From NCBI GenBank assembly GCA_041485845.1, contig JBGPKH010000074.1, forward strand, positions 1-20,885: 20,885 bases of DNA, read 5' to 3'. Below the pieces are notes generated by a model, which did no database searches, was not told the DNA's origin, and saw only the letters and a list, made by a program, of their open reading frames with translations. The DNA is from OMOG01 sp041485845 (GTDB lineage Bacteria > Acidobacteriota > Terriglobia > Bryobacterales > Bryobacteraceae). Position numbers and translations under genes: made by a program. Below, in pieces: positions 13,880 to 20,885 of the stretch. Every line of letters begins with the position of its first letter. The stretch's first letter is position 1.

Positions 13880-16096
13880 TCAGCTTCCCGGATGATACTC
13901 CCGCTCGGTGTGCCCCTTGAGTTGCGAGCGGTAGAAGTAGACCTCCCGCAGGTCGCCCGTGCTGTACCGCCTGGCCTGATCGTTGAAGTGACGGGACGCC
14001 GGAGCGCCGCTCTCCCCACCGGCCGTCACGGCCCTGGCGCGCACGGTCTTGCCGAACTCGACCACCGCGACGAAGCTGTTCCCGCTGGCGCCATACCACT
14101 TCTTCGTCCCCGGATACGCGCGCGCTCCGAATGAGGCCAGGGAGCCCCACTGCGAGGAAGTGAAGCCCACCGGAATGCTCGGCCCTGCGTCGTTGAACGG
14201 CTGGACGATGTCGCCGGTGAGGCGCTGGAATCGATTGATTTCCCCCCACGGCGTCTTCCAATTCCCGAAGTCGGACTGGAGTCTGTCAGACGCCGCCGCC
14301 AGCGACTGCAGGAGTTGCTCGGCCGGCGCGCTGACGATATTGCCCTCGGCAGATCCGCCCCCTCTTCTCCCGCCGCCTCCCACGCGCCGCCGCACTTCGT
14401 CGCCCCAGAACACCGCGAGGGATGTGGGAACGGACGTCGCCGACCATCGCAGATCCCACGCGCGCAGGAGTCCGAGCTGCTCGGCTGTTTTAGCTTTCAA
14501 GGGATTGGAGGACGGGGTCTCGTCCCAGGCCTTGATCAGGGCGGGGATGGGCTTCTCAAACCACGTGAGGTAGCTGTCGTAAGCCGCCGCAATGAGGGAG
14601 TCGAGCGTGAAATCCTTGGTGTTGTGCAAGACCCGAATCGCGTGCAATCCACGCGCGGATTCACCGCCGTTCTCTACATAAGCCGGATAGTCTTCCCTCT
14701 TCGGGCTGTTCGGCCCCGCCGCGGACCACGGCCAGTTGTTGGTGTTGTAGAGCCAGCCGCTCTTGGGGTTCAGCAGGTGCGGCGTCTCGTCGACCGAAAG
14801 AAGTCCGTGCCACTCCGTCTCCGGATTGCTGCCATCCACCGGCCTGGTCCAGTCGAATTTGGTGTCGCGCCGGGGAATGAAGTTGCCGTGGAAGTAGGCG
14901 ATGTCGCCGTCGGCATCGGCGAAGATCGTGTTGTTCGACGAGTTCGTGTGGAGTTCCATGGTCTCGCGGAACGACTTGTAGTCCTTCGCCTTGGTGCGCG
15001 TGTAAGACTGCGTCAGCGCCTTGATGGGCTCCTGCATGATCCGGAAGCTCACCCACTTGCCGTTTGCCTCGCGCACGATGGGCCCATGATGCGTGCGGTA
15101 AACGGTGAATTTCTTTTCGGCCAGGCCTTTGTCGGTCTTGTACGGCGCCCGGATCTCCGCCGCCACCAGCGGACGCTCCTCGTTTCCGTACTTGTAATAG
15201 AAGCCATCGCCCTTCTTCTGCACCGTCTCGAGATACTCATCCATGGCGTCCACGCCGCTCGAGGTGTGCATCCAGCCGGTGCGTTCGTTGAACCCCTGGT
15301 AGATGAAGAACTGGCCCCACGTCACGGCGCCGTAGGCATTCAAACCTCCGTCGCTCACCATCTGGAGCTCCGACCGGAAGAAGAAGGAGGTGTGGGGATT
15401 GATCAGCAGCAGGGCGTGGTGCGCGGCCGTATTCGAGGGCGCGACGGCGGCGCCGTTCGATCCCGTGGGCTCCGCGGGCGCGCTTTCCTCCGCAGCATTT
15501 GGCTGGCCTGCGGGAATCTGGCGGTAAGCCGCCAGGCTCACGGGACCTTTGCCGTAGAACGCCTGGAGCTGGTTGAGGTTCACCTTCTCGATGTCGCCGC
15601 CGATGCTCCCCTCGGTGAACGACAGCGCCATCCAGGGCTCGAATCGCGTGATGACCCTCGGTTTCACCTCGGGGTGTTTGGAGAGGTAATAGTTCAGGCC
15701 GTCGGCGAAAGCGTTCATGAGGGTCTTCAACCACGCCGGGCTGGCCGCGTATTGCGTCTTCAACCCCTCGGGGTCGATGAACAGCTTCATCCGCAGATCC
15801 TGGTAGATCCGGGACTCGCCCTCGGCCTCCGCCAGGCGCCCCATGGCGTTGATGTAGTTCGTCTCCACGCGATTGAAGTCGTCCTCGGCCTGGGCGTACA
15901 TCGTGCCGAAGACCGTGTCGGCGTCCGTTTTTCCGTAGACGTGGGCGATGCCCCAATCGTCGCGGACGATGGTGACCTTGCGGGCTTGCTGCTCCCAGCG
16001 CGCGGCTTCCGGATCTCCGGCTGCCTGGAGAGCGAAAGAGGCGGATGCGGCCGCCAGGATGAGAACCAGCTTCTTTAGGCAAAGTTTCTTGTTCAT
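13880..16096 (-). CDS. Secreted penicillin acylase family (Ntn) amidohydrolase
   Basis: The 738-residue proprotein belongs to the Ntn-hydrolase group that includes penicillin, aculeacin and acyl-homoserine-lactone acylases. A signal peptide (KKLVLILAAASASFALQA, cut near residue 26) sends it to the periplasm. The alpha-chain motif DDWGIAHVYG lies at 46-55. The expected self-cleavage is before Ser213 in PTGSNGAAVAPSNTA, which becomes the nucleophile. SSNNTIFADADGDIAYFHGN is the usual beta-chain oxyanion region. Length is typical. An RRRVGGGGRRGGGS stretch in the C-terminal third is low-complexity. Start ATG 16096-16094 has GAGGAGAG 6 bases upstream. It is divergent from the kinase-aminoacylase fusion. 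Acyl chain and amine specificity are unknown; activity on N-acyl amino compounds would suit the neighbouring aminoacylase. Confidence 0.88.
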   Translation of the reverse strand: MNKKLCLKKLVLILAAASASFALQAAGDPEAARWEQQARKVTIVRDDWGIAHVYGKTDADTVFGTMYAQAEDDFNRVETNYINAMGRLAEAEGESRIYQDLRMKLFIDPEGLKTQYAASPAWLKTLMNAFADGLNYYLSKHPEVKPRVITRFEPWMALSFTEGSIGGDIEKVNLNQLQAFYGKGPVSLAAYRQIPAGQPNAAEESAPAEPTGSNGAAVAPSNTAAHHALLLINPHTSFFFRSELQMVSDGGLNAYGAVTWGQFFIYQGFNERTGWMHTSSGVDAMDEYLETVQKKGDGFYYKYGNEERPLVAAEIRAPYKTDKGLAEKKFTVYRTHHGPIVREANGKWVSFRIMQEPIKALTQSYTRTKAKDYKSFRETMELHTNSSNNTIFADADGDIAYFHGNFIPRRDTKFDWTRPVDGSNPETEWHGLLSVDETPHLLNPKSGWLYNTNNWPWSAAGPNSPKREDYPAYVENGGESARGLHAIRVLHNTKDFTLDSLIAAAYDSYLTWFEKPIPALIKAWDETPSSNPLKAKTAEQLGLLRAWDLRWSATSVPTSLAVFWGDEVRRRVGGGGRRGGGSAEGNIVSAPAEQLLQSLAAASDRLQSDFGNWKTPWGEINRFQRLTGDIVQPFNDAGPSIPVGFTSSQWGSLASFGARAYPGTKKWYGASGNSFVAVVEFGKTVRARAVTAGGESGAPASRHFNDQARRYSTGDLREVYFYRSQLKGHTEREYHPGS

Positions 16097-16194
16097 GAGT
16101 TGCTCTCCTCGATTCTAGCTTGCGCTGCCGCCCTTCAGCCTTCCCTCGGATCGTTCCCCCGTCACCGTGTTGTTCGGTGATCGCTCTCCTGATG

Positions 16195-16200
16195 TAGAAT
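16195..16200 (+). promoter_or_regulatory. Possible -10 box before the kinase-aminoacylase fusion
   Basis: TAGAAT at 16195-16200 (5/6 to TATAAT) lies just before the ATG at 16202 and TTG at 16210. No good -35 is seen at the correct distance. The transcript would be nearly leaderless. Confidence 0.25.
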
Positions 16201-16209
16201 TATGGAACC

Positions 16210-18126
16210 TTGGAGCCGCCTCCTTCGATAGCCCATTACCGGATCGCCGCCAAGCTTGGCGAGGGCGGGATGGGCGCTGTTTACCGTGCGACCGACACCA
16301 AACTGGGGCGCGATGTCGCCATTAAAGTGCTCCCACCTGCGTTCGCCGGGGACGCGGCGCGCACGCAGCGCTTCGAGCGCGAAGCCCGAGTGCTGGCCTC
16401 GCTCAACCATCCCAACATCGCCGCGATCTACCTGCTCACCATGGGCGTCTTGCCATGGCTCGTATTGTCGGCAGCCTGCGGCCGCCAGGCATCCACCGTC
16501 ACGCCCGAGTGTGACGTACTGTTGGCCGGTGGCCGCATCGTCGATGGCTCCGGCGCACCCGCATTTCGGGGAGATGTCTGTGTGCAGGGCGATCGCATCG
16601 CCGCTATGGGTACGCTGGGCAATCGGACCGCCCGCCGCCGGGTCGACGCCGCGGCTCTGGTGGTCGCGCCGGGATTTATCGACCTGCTGGGCCAATCCGA
16701 GTTCCTGATCTTCCTGGACAATCGGGCTGCCAGCAAAATCACCCAGGGTATTACCACTGAAATCACCGGTGAAGGCAGCCAGGGCAGCGCGGCACACCGC
16801 GATGCGCGGCGCCTGACCGCTCGCGGCAAGTATTACGACGAGCACGGAGTGCCCCAGTGGATGGATCTGCAGGGCTACTTTGCGGCCTTTCTCAAGAATC
16901 GGCCGGCCATCAACCTCGGCACATTCATTAGCGCCGGCGGAGTGCGCGACCACGTCATCGGCCGCGCCAATCGGCCGGCCACTGCCGATGAGCTGCGAAC
17001 CATGGAAGGGCAGGTCGCCGAGGCAATGGAAATGGGCGCGTTCGGCGTGTCCTCGTCCCTTCAGTACGTCCCCGATCGTTTCTCCTCGACCGGGGAGTTG
17101 ATCGCGCTGGCACGCGTCGCCGGCCGCTACGGCGGTTCCTACGTCACACATCAGCGCTCCGAAGGCGATGAAATCGACGCCAGCCTGGACGAAGTGTTTC
17201 GCATCGCGCGCGAAGCCGGGGTCCCGGCGACGATCCATCATCTGAAAACGGCCTACAAGCAAAACTGGGGTCGCATGCCGCAAGTGATCGCCCGTGTGGA
17301 GAAGGCCCGCGCCGCAGGGCTGGACATCGCCGCCGATCAGTACCCTTACGCGGCGGCCTCCAACCGCCTCGATGCGAATCTTCCCGTATGGGCGCGGGAA
17401 GGCGGCCGCGACGCCCTGCTCGCCCGGCTGAAGGATCCGGCACGGCGCGCGCGGATCAAGGCGGATGTGATGCGTCCCGATGCGACTTGGGAGAATCAGT
17501 ATCTCGGCTCGGGAGGCGCCGCCGGTATCCTGATTTCGGGACTGGATAAGCCGGAAATGAAACGCTACCAGGGGCGGCGGCTGGATGAGATTGCGCGCAC
17601 CGGCGGCAAGGATCCGCTGGACGCGCTGATGGACCTGATCCTGGAAGACTCGACCGTCGGCTTCTGCATCACTTTCCTGATGCTCGAGGACGACGTACGT
17701 GCCGCGCTGCGGCATCCCCTGGTGGCCCTCGGCACGGACACCGGGGCCCAGGCGATAGACGGCGCCACCGCCGATACCTTTTCGCACCCCCGCGGATGGG
17801 GCTCGGCCACGCGGATTTTAGGCTACTACGTGCGCGAGCAAGGCCTGCTCACGCTGGAAGAGGCGGTGCGCAAGATGACGTCGCTCCCCGCCTCGCGCAT
17901 GAAGTTGTGGGACCGCGGGCTGGTTCGGCCCGGGTTCATGGCGGACCTGGCGGTGTTCGATCCGGCGACTGTCCGCGATCGGTCGACCTTCACTGACCCG
18001 AAGCAGTACAGCGACGGTGTGCGGTACGTCCTGGTCAACGGCGAGTTGGTGGTCGACCAAGGCCGAATCACCGAGGCGCGGCCGGGGCGTCCACTGCGCG
18101 GCCCCGGATATCGAGGAACCCGATGA
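16210..18126 (+). CDS. D-aminoacylase / N-acyl-D-amino-acid deacylase family, fused to a Ser/Thr kinase N-lobe
   Basis: One uninterrupted 638-residue frame. Residues 9-74 are the N-lobe of a Pkn2-type kinase (LGEGGMGAVY, VAIKV with Lys39, REARVLASLNHPNIAAIY) cut before the hinge. Residues 75 on begin LLTMGVLPWLVLSAACGRQ, a lipoprotein-like signal with Cys90, followed by an amidohydrolase of the D-aminoacylase type (about 100-630), which removes acyl groups from N-acyl-D-amino acids. Visible: VVAPGFIDLLGQSE, KITQGITTEITGEGSQGS, YVTHQRSEGDEID, TIHHLK, LGTDTGAQ, HPRGWGSATRILGYYVREQG. The HxH normally after GFID is absent (Leu160, Gln162). The frame starts at TTG 16210 with no good ribosome site; internal ATG 16441 could give an aminoacylase without the kinase piece. 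It is coupled by ATGA to the SnoaL-like gene. Confidence 0.75.
   Translation: MEPPPSIAHYRIAAKLGEGGMGAVYRATDTKLGRDVAIKVLPPAFAGDAARTQRFEREARVLASLNHPNIAAIYLLTMGVLPWLVLSAACGRQASTVTPECDVLLAGGRIVDGSGAPAFRGDVCVQGDRIAAMGTLGNRTARRRVDAAALVVAPGFIDLLGQSEFLIFLDNRAASKITQGITTEITGEGSQGSAAHRDARRLTARGKYYDEHGVPQWMDLQGYFAAFLKNRPAINLGTFISAGGVRDHVIGRANRPATADELRTMEGQVAEAMEMGAFGVSSSLQYVPDRFSSTGELIALARVAGRYGGSYVTHQRSEGDEIDASLDEVFRIAREAGVPATIHHLKTAYKQNWGRMPQVIARVEKARAAGLDIAADQYPYAAASNRLDANLPVWAREGGRDALLARLKDPARRARIKADVMRPDATWENQYLGSGGAAGILISGLDKPEMKRYQGRRLDEIARTGGKDPLDALMDLILEDSTVGFCITFLMLEDDVRAALRHPLVALGTDTGAQAIDGATADTFSHPRGWGSATRILGYYVREQGLLTLEEAVRKMTSLPASRMKLWDRGLVRPGFMADLAVFDPATVRDRSTFTDPKQYSDGVRYVLVNGELVVDQGRITEARPGRPLRGPGYRGTR
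16234..16434 (+). pseudogene. Ser/Thr protein kinase N-lobe fragment within the fusion
   Basis: This segment encodes AHYRIAAKLGEGGMGAVYRA through LNHPNIAAIY: the glycine loop, the ATP-binding Lys (VAIK) and the alpha-C Glu. The catalytic HRD loop, DFG and everything beyond are missing, so it cannot phosphorylate. The ATG at 16202, where a kinase start might be expected, is out of frame and stops at TAG 16229-16231, which suggests an indel near the old start. Confidence 0.8.
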
Positions 18127-18533
18127 AAATCCAAGCAGATCGTTTGCGTGATTTTGCGGAACGTTATACCGCTGCGTGGTGTCGTCGAGACCCTGCGGGC
18201 GTGGCCGCGTTCTACTCGCCGAATGGCTCGCTCAGCGTCAACCGCGCCGCCCCGGCGGTGGGACGGAGTGCCATCGGCGAGATTGCCCAGGGATTCATGG
18301 CTGCGTTTCCGGATATGGAAGTGATCCTGGACGGCGTCCTGGTTCAGGGCGGCCGCGCCGTTTACCATTGGACACTCGCCGGTACCAACACGGGGCCGGG
18401 CGGGACCGGGCAGCGGGTTCGCATCAGCGGGTTCGAGGAATGGGAGATTGGCGCCGACGGGCTGATCGCCGAGTCGCAGGGCCACTTTGACGAGGCTGCT
18501 TACCAGCATCAGCTTGAACACGGGATCGAGTGA
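18123..18533 (+). CDS. SnoaL-like / NTF2-fold small protein
   Basis: The 136-residue protein fits the SnoaL-like ester-cyclase group of NTF2-fold proteins: RDFAERYTAAWCRRDPAGVA, AFYSPNGSLSVN, GRSAIGEIAQGFMAAFPDME, AVYHWTLAGTNTGPGG and GFEEWEIGADGLIAESQGHF follow the usual helix-helix-strand order. Members are diverse enzymes or binding proteins, so no reaction can be assigned. The ATG overlaps the aminoacylase stop (ATGA, 18123-18126) and GAGGAA lies 5 bases before it, so it is translationally coupled and presumably works in the same pathway. It has no signal peptide and so is cytosolic. Confidence 0.8.
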   Translation: MKIQADRLRDFAERYTAAWCRRDPAGVAAFYSPNGSLSVNRAAPAVGRSAIGEIAQGFMAAFPDMEVILDGVLVQGGRAVYHWTLAGTNTGPGGTGQRVRISGFEEWEIGADGLIAESQGHFDEAAYQHQLEHGIE

Positions 18534-18562
18534 CCGCCCTCGGCCTCCTGGCCCTCCGCTGC

Positions 18563-18698
18563 AACGCCCCAATCGTCGCGGACGATGGTGACCCTCCGGG
18601 CCTGTTGCTCTCAGCGCGCCGCTTCCGGATCTCCGGCCGCCTGGAGAGCGAAAGAGGCGGATGCGGCCGCAAGGATGAGAACGAGCTTCTTGTTGATT
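18563..18698 (-). pseudogene. Decayed copy of the acylase gene 5' end
   Basis: The minus frame reads NKKLVLILAAASASFALQAA, then GDPEAAR, a TGA stop, then EQQARRVTIVRDDWGVA. This is the signal peptide and start of the intact acylase at 13880-16096 with the Trp34 codon TGG changed to TGA and the start ATG changed to ATC. Relative to the intact gene it lacks 15 bases (CLKKL). Similarity ends shortly after DDWG near 18563. It lies 30 bases past the SnoaL-like stop on the opposite strand. Confidence 0.9.
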
Positions 18699-18766
18699 CC
18701 GACATCGTGATGTTTTCGGGCTGAAATGAGAGCGCTCAAGGCGGAGAAACCTACCGGAGCACATCG

Positions 18767-19300
18767 TCATTTCACTCGCTTCAGATGGGTCTCTGAATAT
18801 ACTTCGAAACCCTTTCCCGGAGCCGCCATAGAAAACGTCTCGACGAATTCATCCGGCGACAAAATGCGAAGAGACTCCTTGGCCCTCCATCCTGCCGGGA
18901 TGTTCTCGATTCGAACTGTTGTGAACTCAAGAGACTTTCCATCAGCGCCAACCGAATCCAAGATGTATTCGTTGACAAAACCCTCGACGTGGAATTGTCG
19001 CAGGATCACTTTCTTTAAGGTCCGGTCGTAGCTATACCAGCCGAAATCTTCGTGCACCTCGGGTTTGGCATCGGGCGACTTCGGCTCATAGACGCTCTTG
19101 TTGCGGGCCGAAAGGAAACGCCCATTGAGCTCAAACCGGTACTCACGGGAGCTTATACCTTTTCCAGGCTCGCCAGTCGCCTTGCCCTGCCACTTGCCTT
19201 CCAAAAAGCCAAGAGCCGCCCAGGGGTCGGACTGGGCCCCGGCGCCTGCGACGGCTAACACTGCGATTGCAACAATCCTGGCGACATTCGATTTGCCCAT
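18767..19300 (-). CDS. Small secreted lipocalin-like beta-barrel protein, function unknown
   Basis: The 177-residue product begins MGKSNVARIVAIAVLAVAGA and then GAQSDPWAAL, a signal peptide with a GAGAQ cleavage site. The mature part (ALGFLEGKWQGKATGEPG, EYRFELNGRFLSARNKSVYE, FGWYSYDRTLKKVILRQFH, LEFTTVRIENIPAG, SPDEFVETFSM) alternates beta strands with an FLEGKWxG opening, as in DUF1579/DUF1794-type lipocalin-like proteins. Ligand and role unknown. The ATG at 19300 has GGGGGAG 5 bases upstream; GTG at 19312 is a weaker in-frame alternative. A 24-codon reading frame with a good ribosome site ends 11 bases before it. It sits between two acylase-derived pieces. Confidence 0.75.
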   Translation of the reverse strand: MGKSNVARIVAIAVLAVAGAGAQSDPWAALGFLEGKWQGKATGEPGKGISSREYRFELNGRFLSARNKSVYEPKSPDAKPEVHEDFGWYSYDRTLKKVILRQFHVEGFVNEYILDSVGADGKSLEFTTVRIENIPAGWRAKESLRILSPDEFVETFSMAAPGKGFEVYSETHLKRVK

Positions 19301-19311
19301 CAGCTCCCCCA

Positions 19312-19386
19312 CTATTTATTACGCGTGGAACGCAATTCCTTTAAAAGGTCCCAACAAAAAACTTGCAGGTCAAGTTGCCTTTTCAT
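19312..19386 (-). CDS. Possible 24-residue leader peptide before the lipocalin-like gene
   Basis: ATG at 19386-19384 has GGGGGAGAG 6 bases upstream, encodes MKRQLDLQVF..LRSTRNK and stops with TAG at 19314-19312, 11 bases before the lipocalin-like start. The ribosome site and upstream sequence match those of the acylase gene, so it may merely be an orphaned acylase start rather than a true leader. Confidence 0.3.
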   Translation of the reverse strand: MKRQLDLQVFCWDLLKELRSTRNK

Positions 19387-19490
19387 GGGTTGCTCTCCCC
19401 CATTCCACGTGCCGGTCGATGTCGCGCGCGCCACTCTCTCACCCGCCGCGAATAGTGGATAATGCCGCTCCTTCAGCCTTCCCGTCGGGT
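19384..19490 (-). repeat. Second copy of the acylase leader region
   Basis: On the minus strand GGGAAGGCTGAAGG followed by a CGGCA-type block, and further on GGAGAGCAACCCATG, match the leader of the intact acylase gene (about 16149-16094: GGGAAGGCTGAAGG.CGGCA then GGAGAGCAACTCATG). About 47 extra bases separate the blocks here. Confidence 0.6.
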
Positions 19491-19595
19491 AGTGTCGCTT
19501 CTTCGGCCCCCCGCGGCCTGTCGCGGAGAATTGGGTGTTGAGGATGGTAGTCTGAACGGTAGACTTGAAGGGAACGCCCTGGTGGTATTGCCCGT

Positions 19596-20006
19596 ATGAA
19601 AAAAGCGAATTCCGGTGATCGCGGTTCGGCAGCGATAGCCAACGCCGCTCCGAAGAACGTGGACGAATACCTCGCAGGCGTCCCGGAACCCGCCCGCAGC
19701 ACCTTGAACAGGGTTCGCGCGGCGATTCGCTCCGCTGTGCCGCCGGGGGCCACGGAGGCCATCAGCTATCGGATGCCCACGTTCAAGTACAAAGGACCGC
19801 TGCTGGGGTTCGCCGCGTTTTCGGACCATTGCGGTTTGTACCCTATGAGTCCGTCTGTGATGGAGGCGTTCAAAAACGAGCTCAAGGACTTCCACACATC
19901 CAAAGGTGCCATCCGCTTCCCTGTGGACAAGCCTCTGTCGGCCGCTCTTGTGAAAAAGCTGGTGAAGGCGCGGATCGCGGAGAATCGACACAAGAAGCAG
20001 CGCTGA
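19596..20006 (+). CDS. DUF1801 / YdhG-like protein
   Basis: The 136-residue soluble protein shows the family signature: VDEYLAGVPEPARSTLNRVR, IRSAVPPGATEAISYRMPTF, YKGPLLGFAAFSDHCGLYPM, FHTSKGAIRFPVDKPLSAAL, then VKKLVKARIAENRHKKQR. Some relatives are named iron chaperones (frataxin-like YdhG in Bacillus); others are unstudied, so a metal role here is only a possibility. Length is typical. ATG 19596 is the first start in frame, with only a weak GGTGG ribosome-like site. It has no partner gene and no predicted signal peptide. Confidence 0.82.
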   Translation: MKKANSGDRGSAAIANAAPKNVDEYLAGVPEPARSTLNRVRAAIRSAVPPGATEAISYRMPTFKYKGPLLGFAAFSDHCGLYPMSPSVMEAFKNELKDFHTSKGAIRFPVDKPLSAALVKKLVKARIAENRHKKQR

Positions 20007-20360
20007 ATCCCTCATGGAGCGAACCACACAAGGCAAACGCCTCCACCGTTCAATTCGACACTCGCTTTGCCGTCATCGCAAAATTCTGGGATCAAGCTGT
20101 GGGTCACAGCCTCGGGGGAGTGCATGGAGACGATCCAGGCGGGCCAGACCGTCATGGCGGCGGCTCTCAGTGCGGACGGAAAACGCCTTCCGGGCGATGG
20201 GGCGGTGAATCCGTCCCGGAATCCGCCAGAAAAAGCACCACCCAATTTCGGCATTCACGAGGTTTGAGACAAAATCTTCTGAATCTCTTCAATCACTTAG
20301 CTCACTCACCGGCCTGCAGCCCCAAAATCGTGTGCTGGAGTTGAATCGGGAAGAGATTCT
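20007..20360 (+). other. Intergenic region holding a WD40 remnant
   Basis: This gap contains one recognisable item, a decayed WD40 repeat at 20082-20190. Otherwise I see no gene. GGAAGAG at 20350-20356 is the ribosome site of the following gene. Confidence 0.5.
20082..20190 (+). pseudogene. Single decayed WD40 repeat
   Basis: The frame reads IKLWVTASGECMETIQAG then VMAAALSADGKRL. The pattern is that of a WD40 blade (xxLWDTASGECLxTLxGH..V.AAALSADGKRLxSGS), with the WD Asp changed to Val and the GH lost. No complete gene surrounds it, so it is a fragment of a WD40-repeat protein. Confidence 0.6.
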
Positions 20361-20885
20361 ATGGCTACACAAACTCAAACCGGCGCCAACCGTCGTAACT
20401 CGGAGAAATCCACCGGCTCCACCTCCGCCGCGGGCAAGGCCGCCTCCGTGATCGTGCGCGGCAAAACTGCTGACAGTCTCGACACCCTCGCCGCTCAGTA
20501 CCAGGACGATTACCAGCCGCAAACCGCCGGCGAGCTGCTTCGCCGCCTCCTCAAAACCGAAGCTCATCTGTGGCAGCGCCAGTTTGCCCGCCTCGACAGA
20601 CGTCACGACCTGGACGAAAGCACGTTCCTGGGCGACGCCTATGACTACTGCGGAATGACCTTCTCCCGTTCCCAGCGATGCTATGACTCCGTCTCCCGCG
20701 AATTCCACCGCACTTTGAACGACCTCATGCGCGTCCAGGCCGCCCGCCGGAAGGCCACGTCGCCCGTCGAGTCCCAACCCGAGCTTGATTTGCCACCCGC
20801 TGCTCCTCCGCAACCTACTGATAGCAAACCAATTGCCAACGAAATTGGCTTCGTTCCATCAACTGACCCCCATCCCGCCCCGGCC
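20361..20885 (+). CDS. Conserved acidobacterial protein of unknown function ('NRRN..KSTG' type), 3' end outside window
   Basis: ATG at 20361 follows GGAAGAG by 4 bases. The first 175 residues are open to the window edge. The start (TQTGANRRNSEKSTGSTSAA then GKAAS) matches the opening I recall for a widespread acidobacterial family of the form ANRRNAxKSTGPRTPEGKA, often followed by helical segments with W and R rich motifs. Here YQPQTAGELLRRLLKTEAHL, then WQRQFARLDRRHD, fits that helical core, and FSRSQRCYDSVSREFHRTLN a second helix. The C-terminal part turns Pro-rich (QPELDLPPAAPPQPTDS). The usual FNALKHGL block after GKA is replaced by SVIVRGKTADS. No enzyme motif is seen and function is unknown. 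Confidence 0.7.
   Translation, partial: MATQTQTGANRRNSEKSTGSTSAAGKAASVIVRGKTADSLDTLAAQYQDDYQPQTAGELLRRLLKTEAHLWQRQFARLDRRHDLDESTFLGDAYDYCGMTFSRSQRCYDSVSREFHRTLNDLMRVQAARRKATSPVESQPELDLPPAAPPQPTDSKPIANEIGFVPSTDPHPAPA

Noticed and set aside
14315..16078. 587-codon + frame opposite the acylase
   Set aside because: Arg/His-rich shadow; the minus frame holds the nucleophile and signal peptide.
16162..17787. 541-codon minus frame opposite the aminoacylase
   Set aside because: Shadow; no domain, and it would overlap both the kinase and amidohydrolase motifs.
1..20885. CRISPR arrays, tRNA or rRNA genes, intact insertion sequences
   Set aside because: No regularly spaced repeats, cloverleaf-like tRNA sequence or transposase motif were seen on either strand.

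Overview
The window looks like a chromosomal segment of an acidobacterium close to Bryobacterales / 'Candidatus Solibacter'. That rests on family content recognised by eye: an Oar-like TonB-dependent receptor with a carboxypeptidase-regulatory-like domain, Pkn-type kinase pieces, GT-C plus TPR membrane proteins, WD40 remnants, a D-aminoacylase without the usual HxH, and the short 'NRRN..KSTG' family. DNA is GC-rich. I see no tRNA, rRNA, CRISPR array or intact transposase.

Region 1 (1-2300) is a gene graveyard. It holds the C-terminus of a TPR protein, a Tat-signal glycosyl-hydrolase-like pseudogene with an internal TGA, a metallophosphoesterase cut off before its GNHD motif, a multiply frameshifted minus-strand pair that I read as a small conserved protein plus a HEPN-like protein, and a deletion-ridden second copy of the 3' end of lctP. 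An apparently intact MazEF/PemIK-type toxin-antitoxin pair follows.

Region 2 (2470-6400) has a minus-strand acyl-CoA ligase and L-lactate permease five bases apart, read divergently from a DtxR/MntR-type regulator. The ligase carries an in-frame 18-bp tandem repeat.

Region 3 (6400-12840) has a TPR remnant, a promoter and a leader hairpin before a roughly 1190-residue TonB-dependent receptor, a good intrinsic terminator, a double-hairpin repeat element (related single hairpin just past lctP), then a membrane protein with about seven 35-residue TPR units.

Region 4 (13000-20000) has an SDR oxidoreductase, a convergent penicillin-acylase-family hydrolase, and a divergent operon in which a Ser/Thr kinase N-lobe is fused in frame to a D-aminoacylase, followed by a SnoaL-like protein with an ATGA overlap. 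A decayed copy of the acylase 5' end follows, then a small lipocalin-like secreted protein, acylase-leader-like sequence, and a DUF1801 protein.

Region 5 (20000-20885) has a WD40 remnant and the start of an 'NRRN..KSTG' family gene that runs off the window.

The recurring theme is duplication followed by decay: copies of lctP and acylase ends, and fragments of kinase, TPR and WD40 genes. The kinase-aminoacylase chimera is the most unusual object. I do not see convincing evidence for a wholly new multi-gene system.
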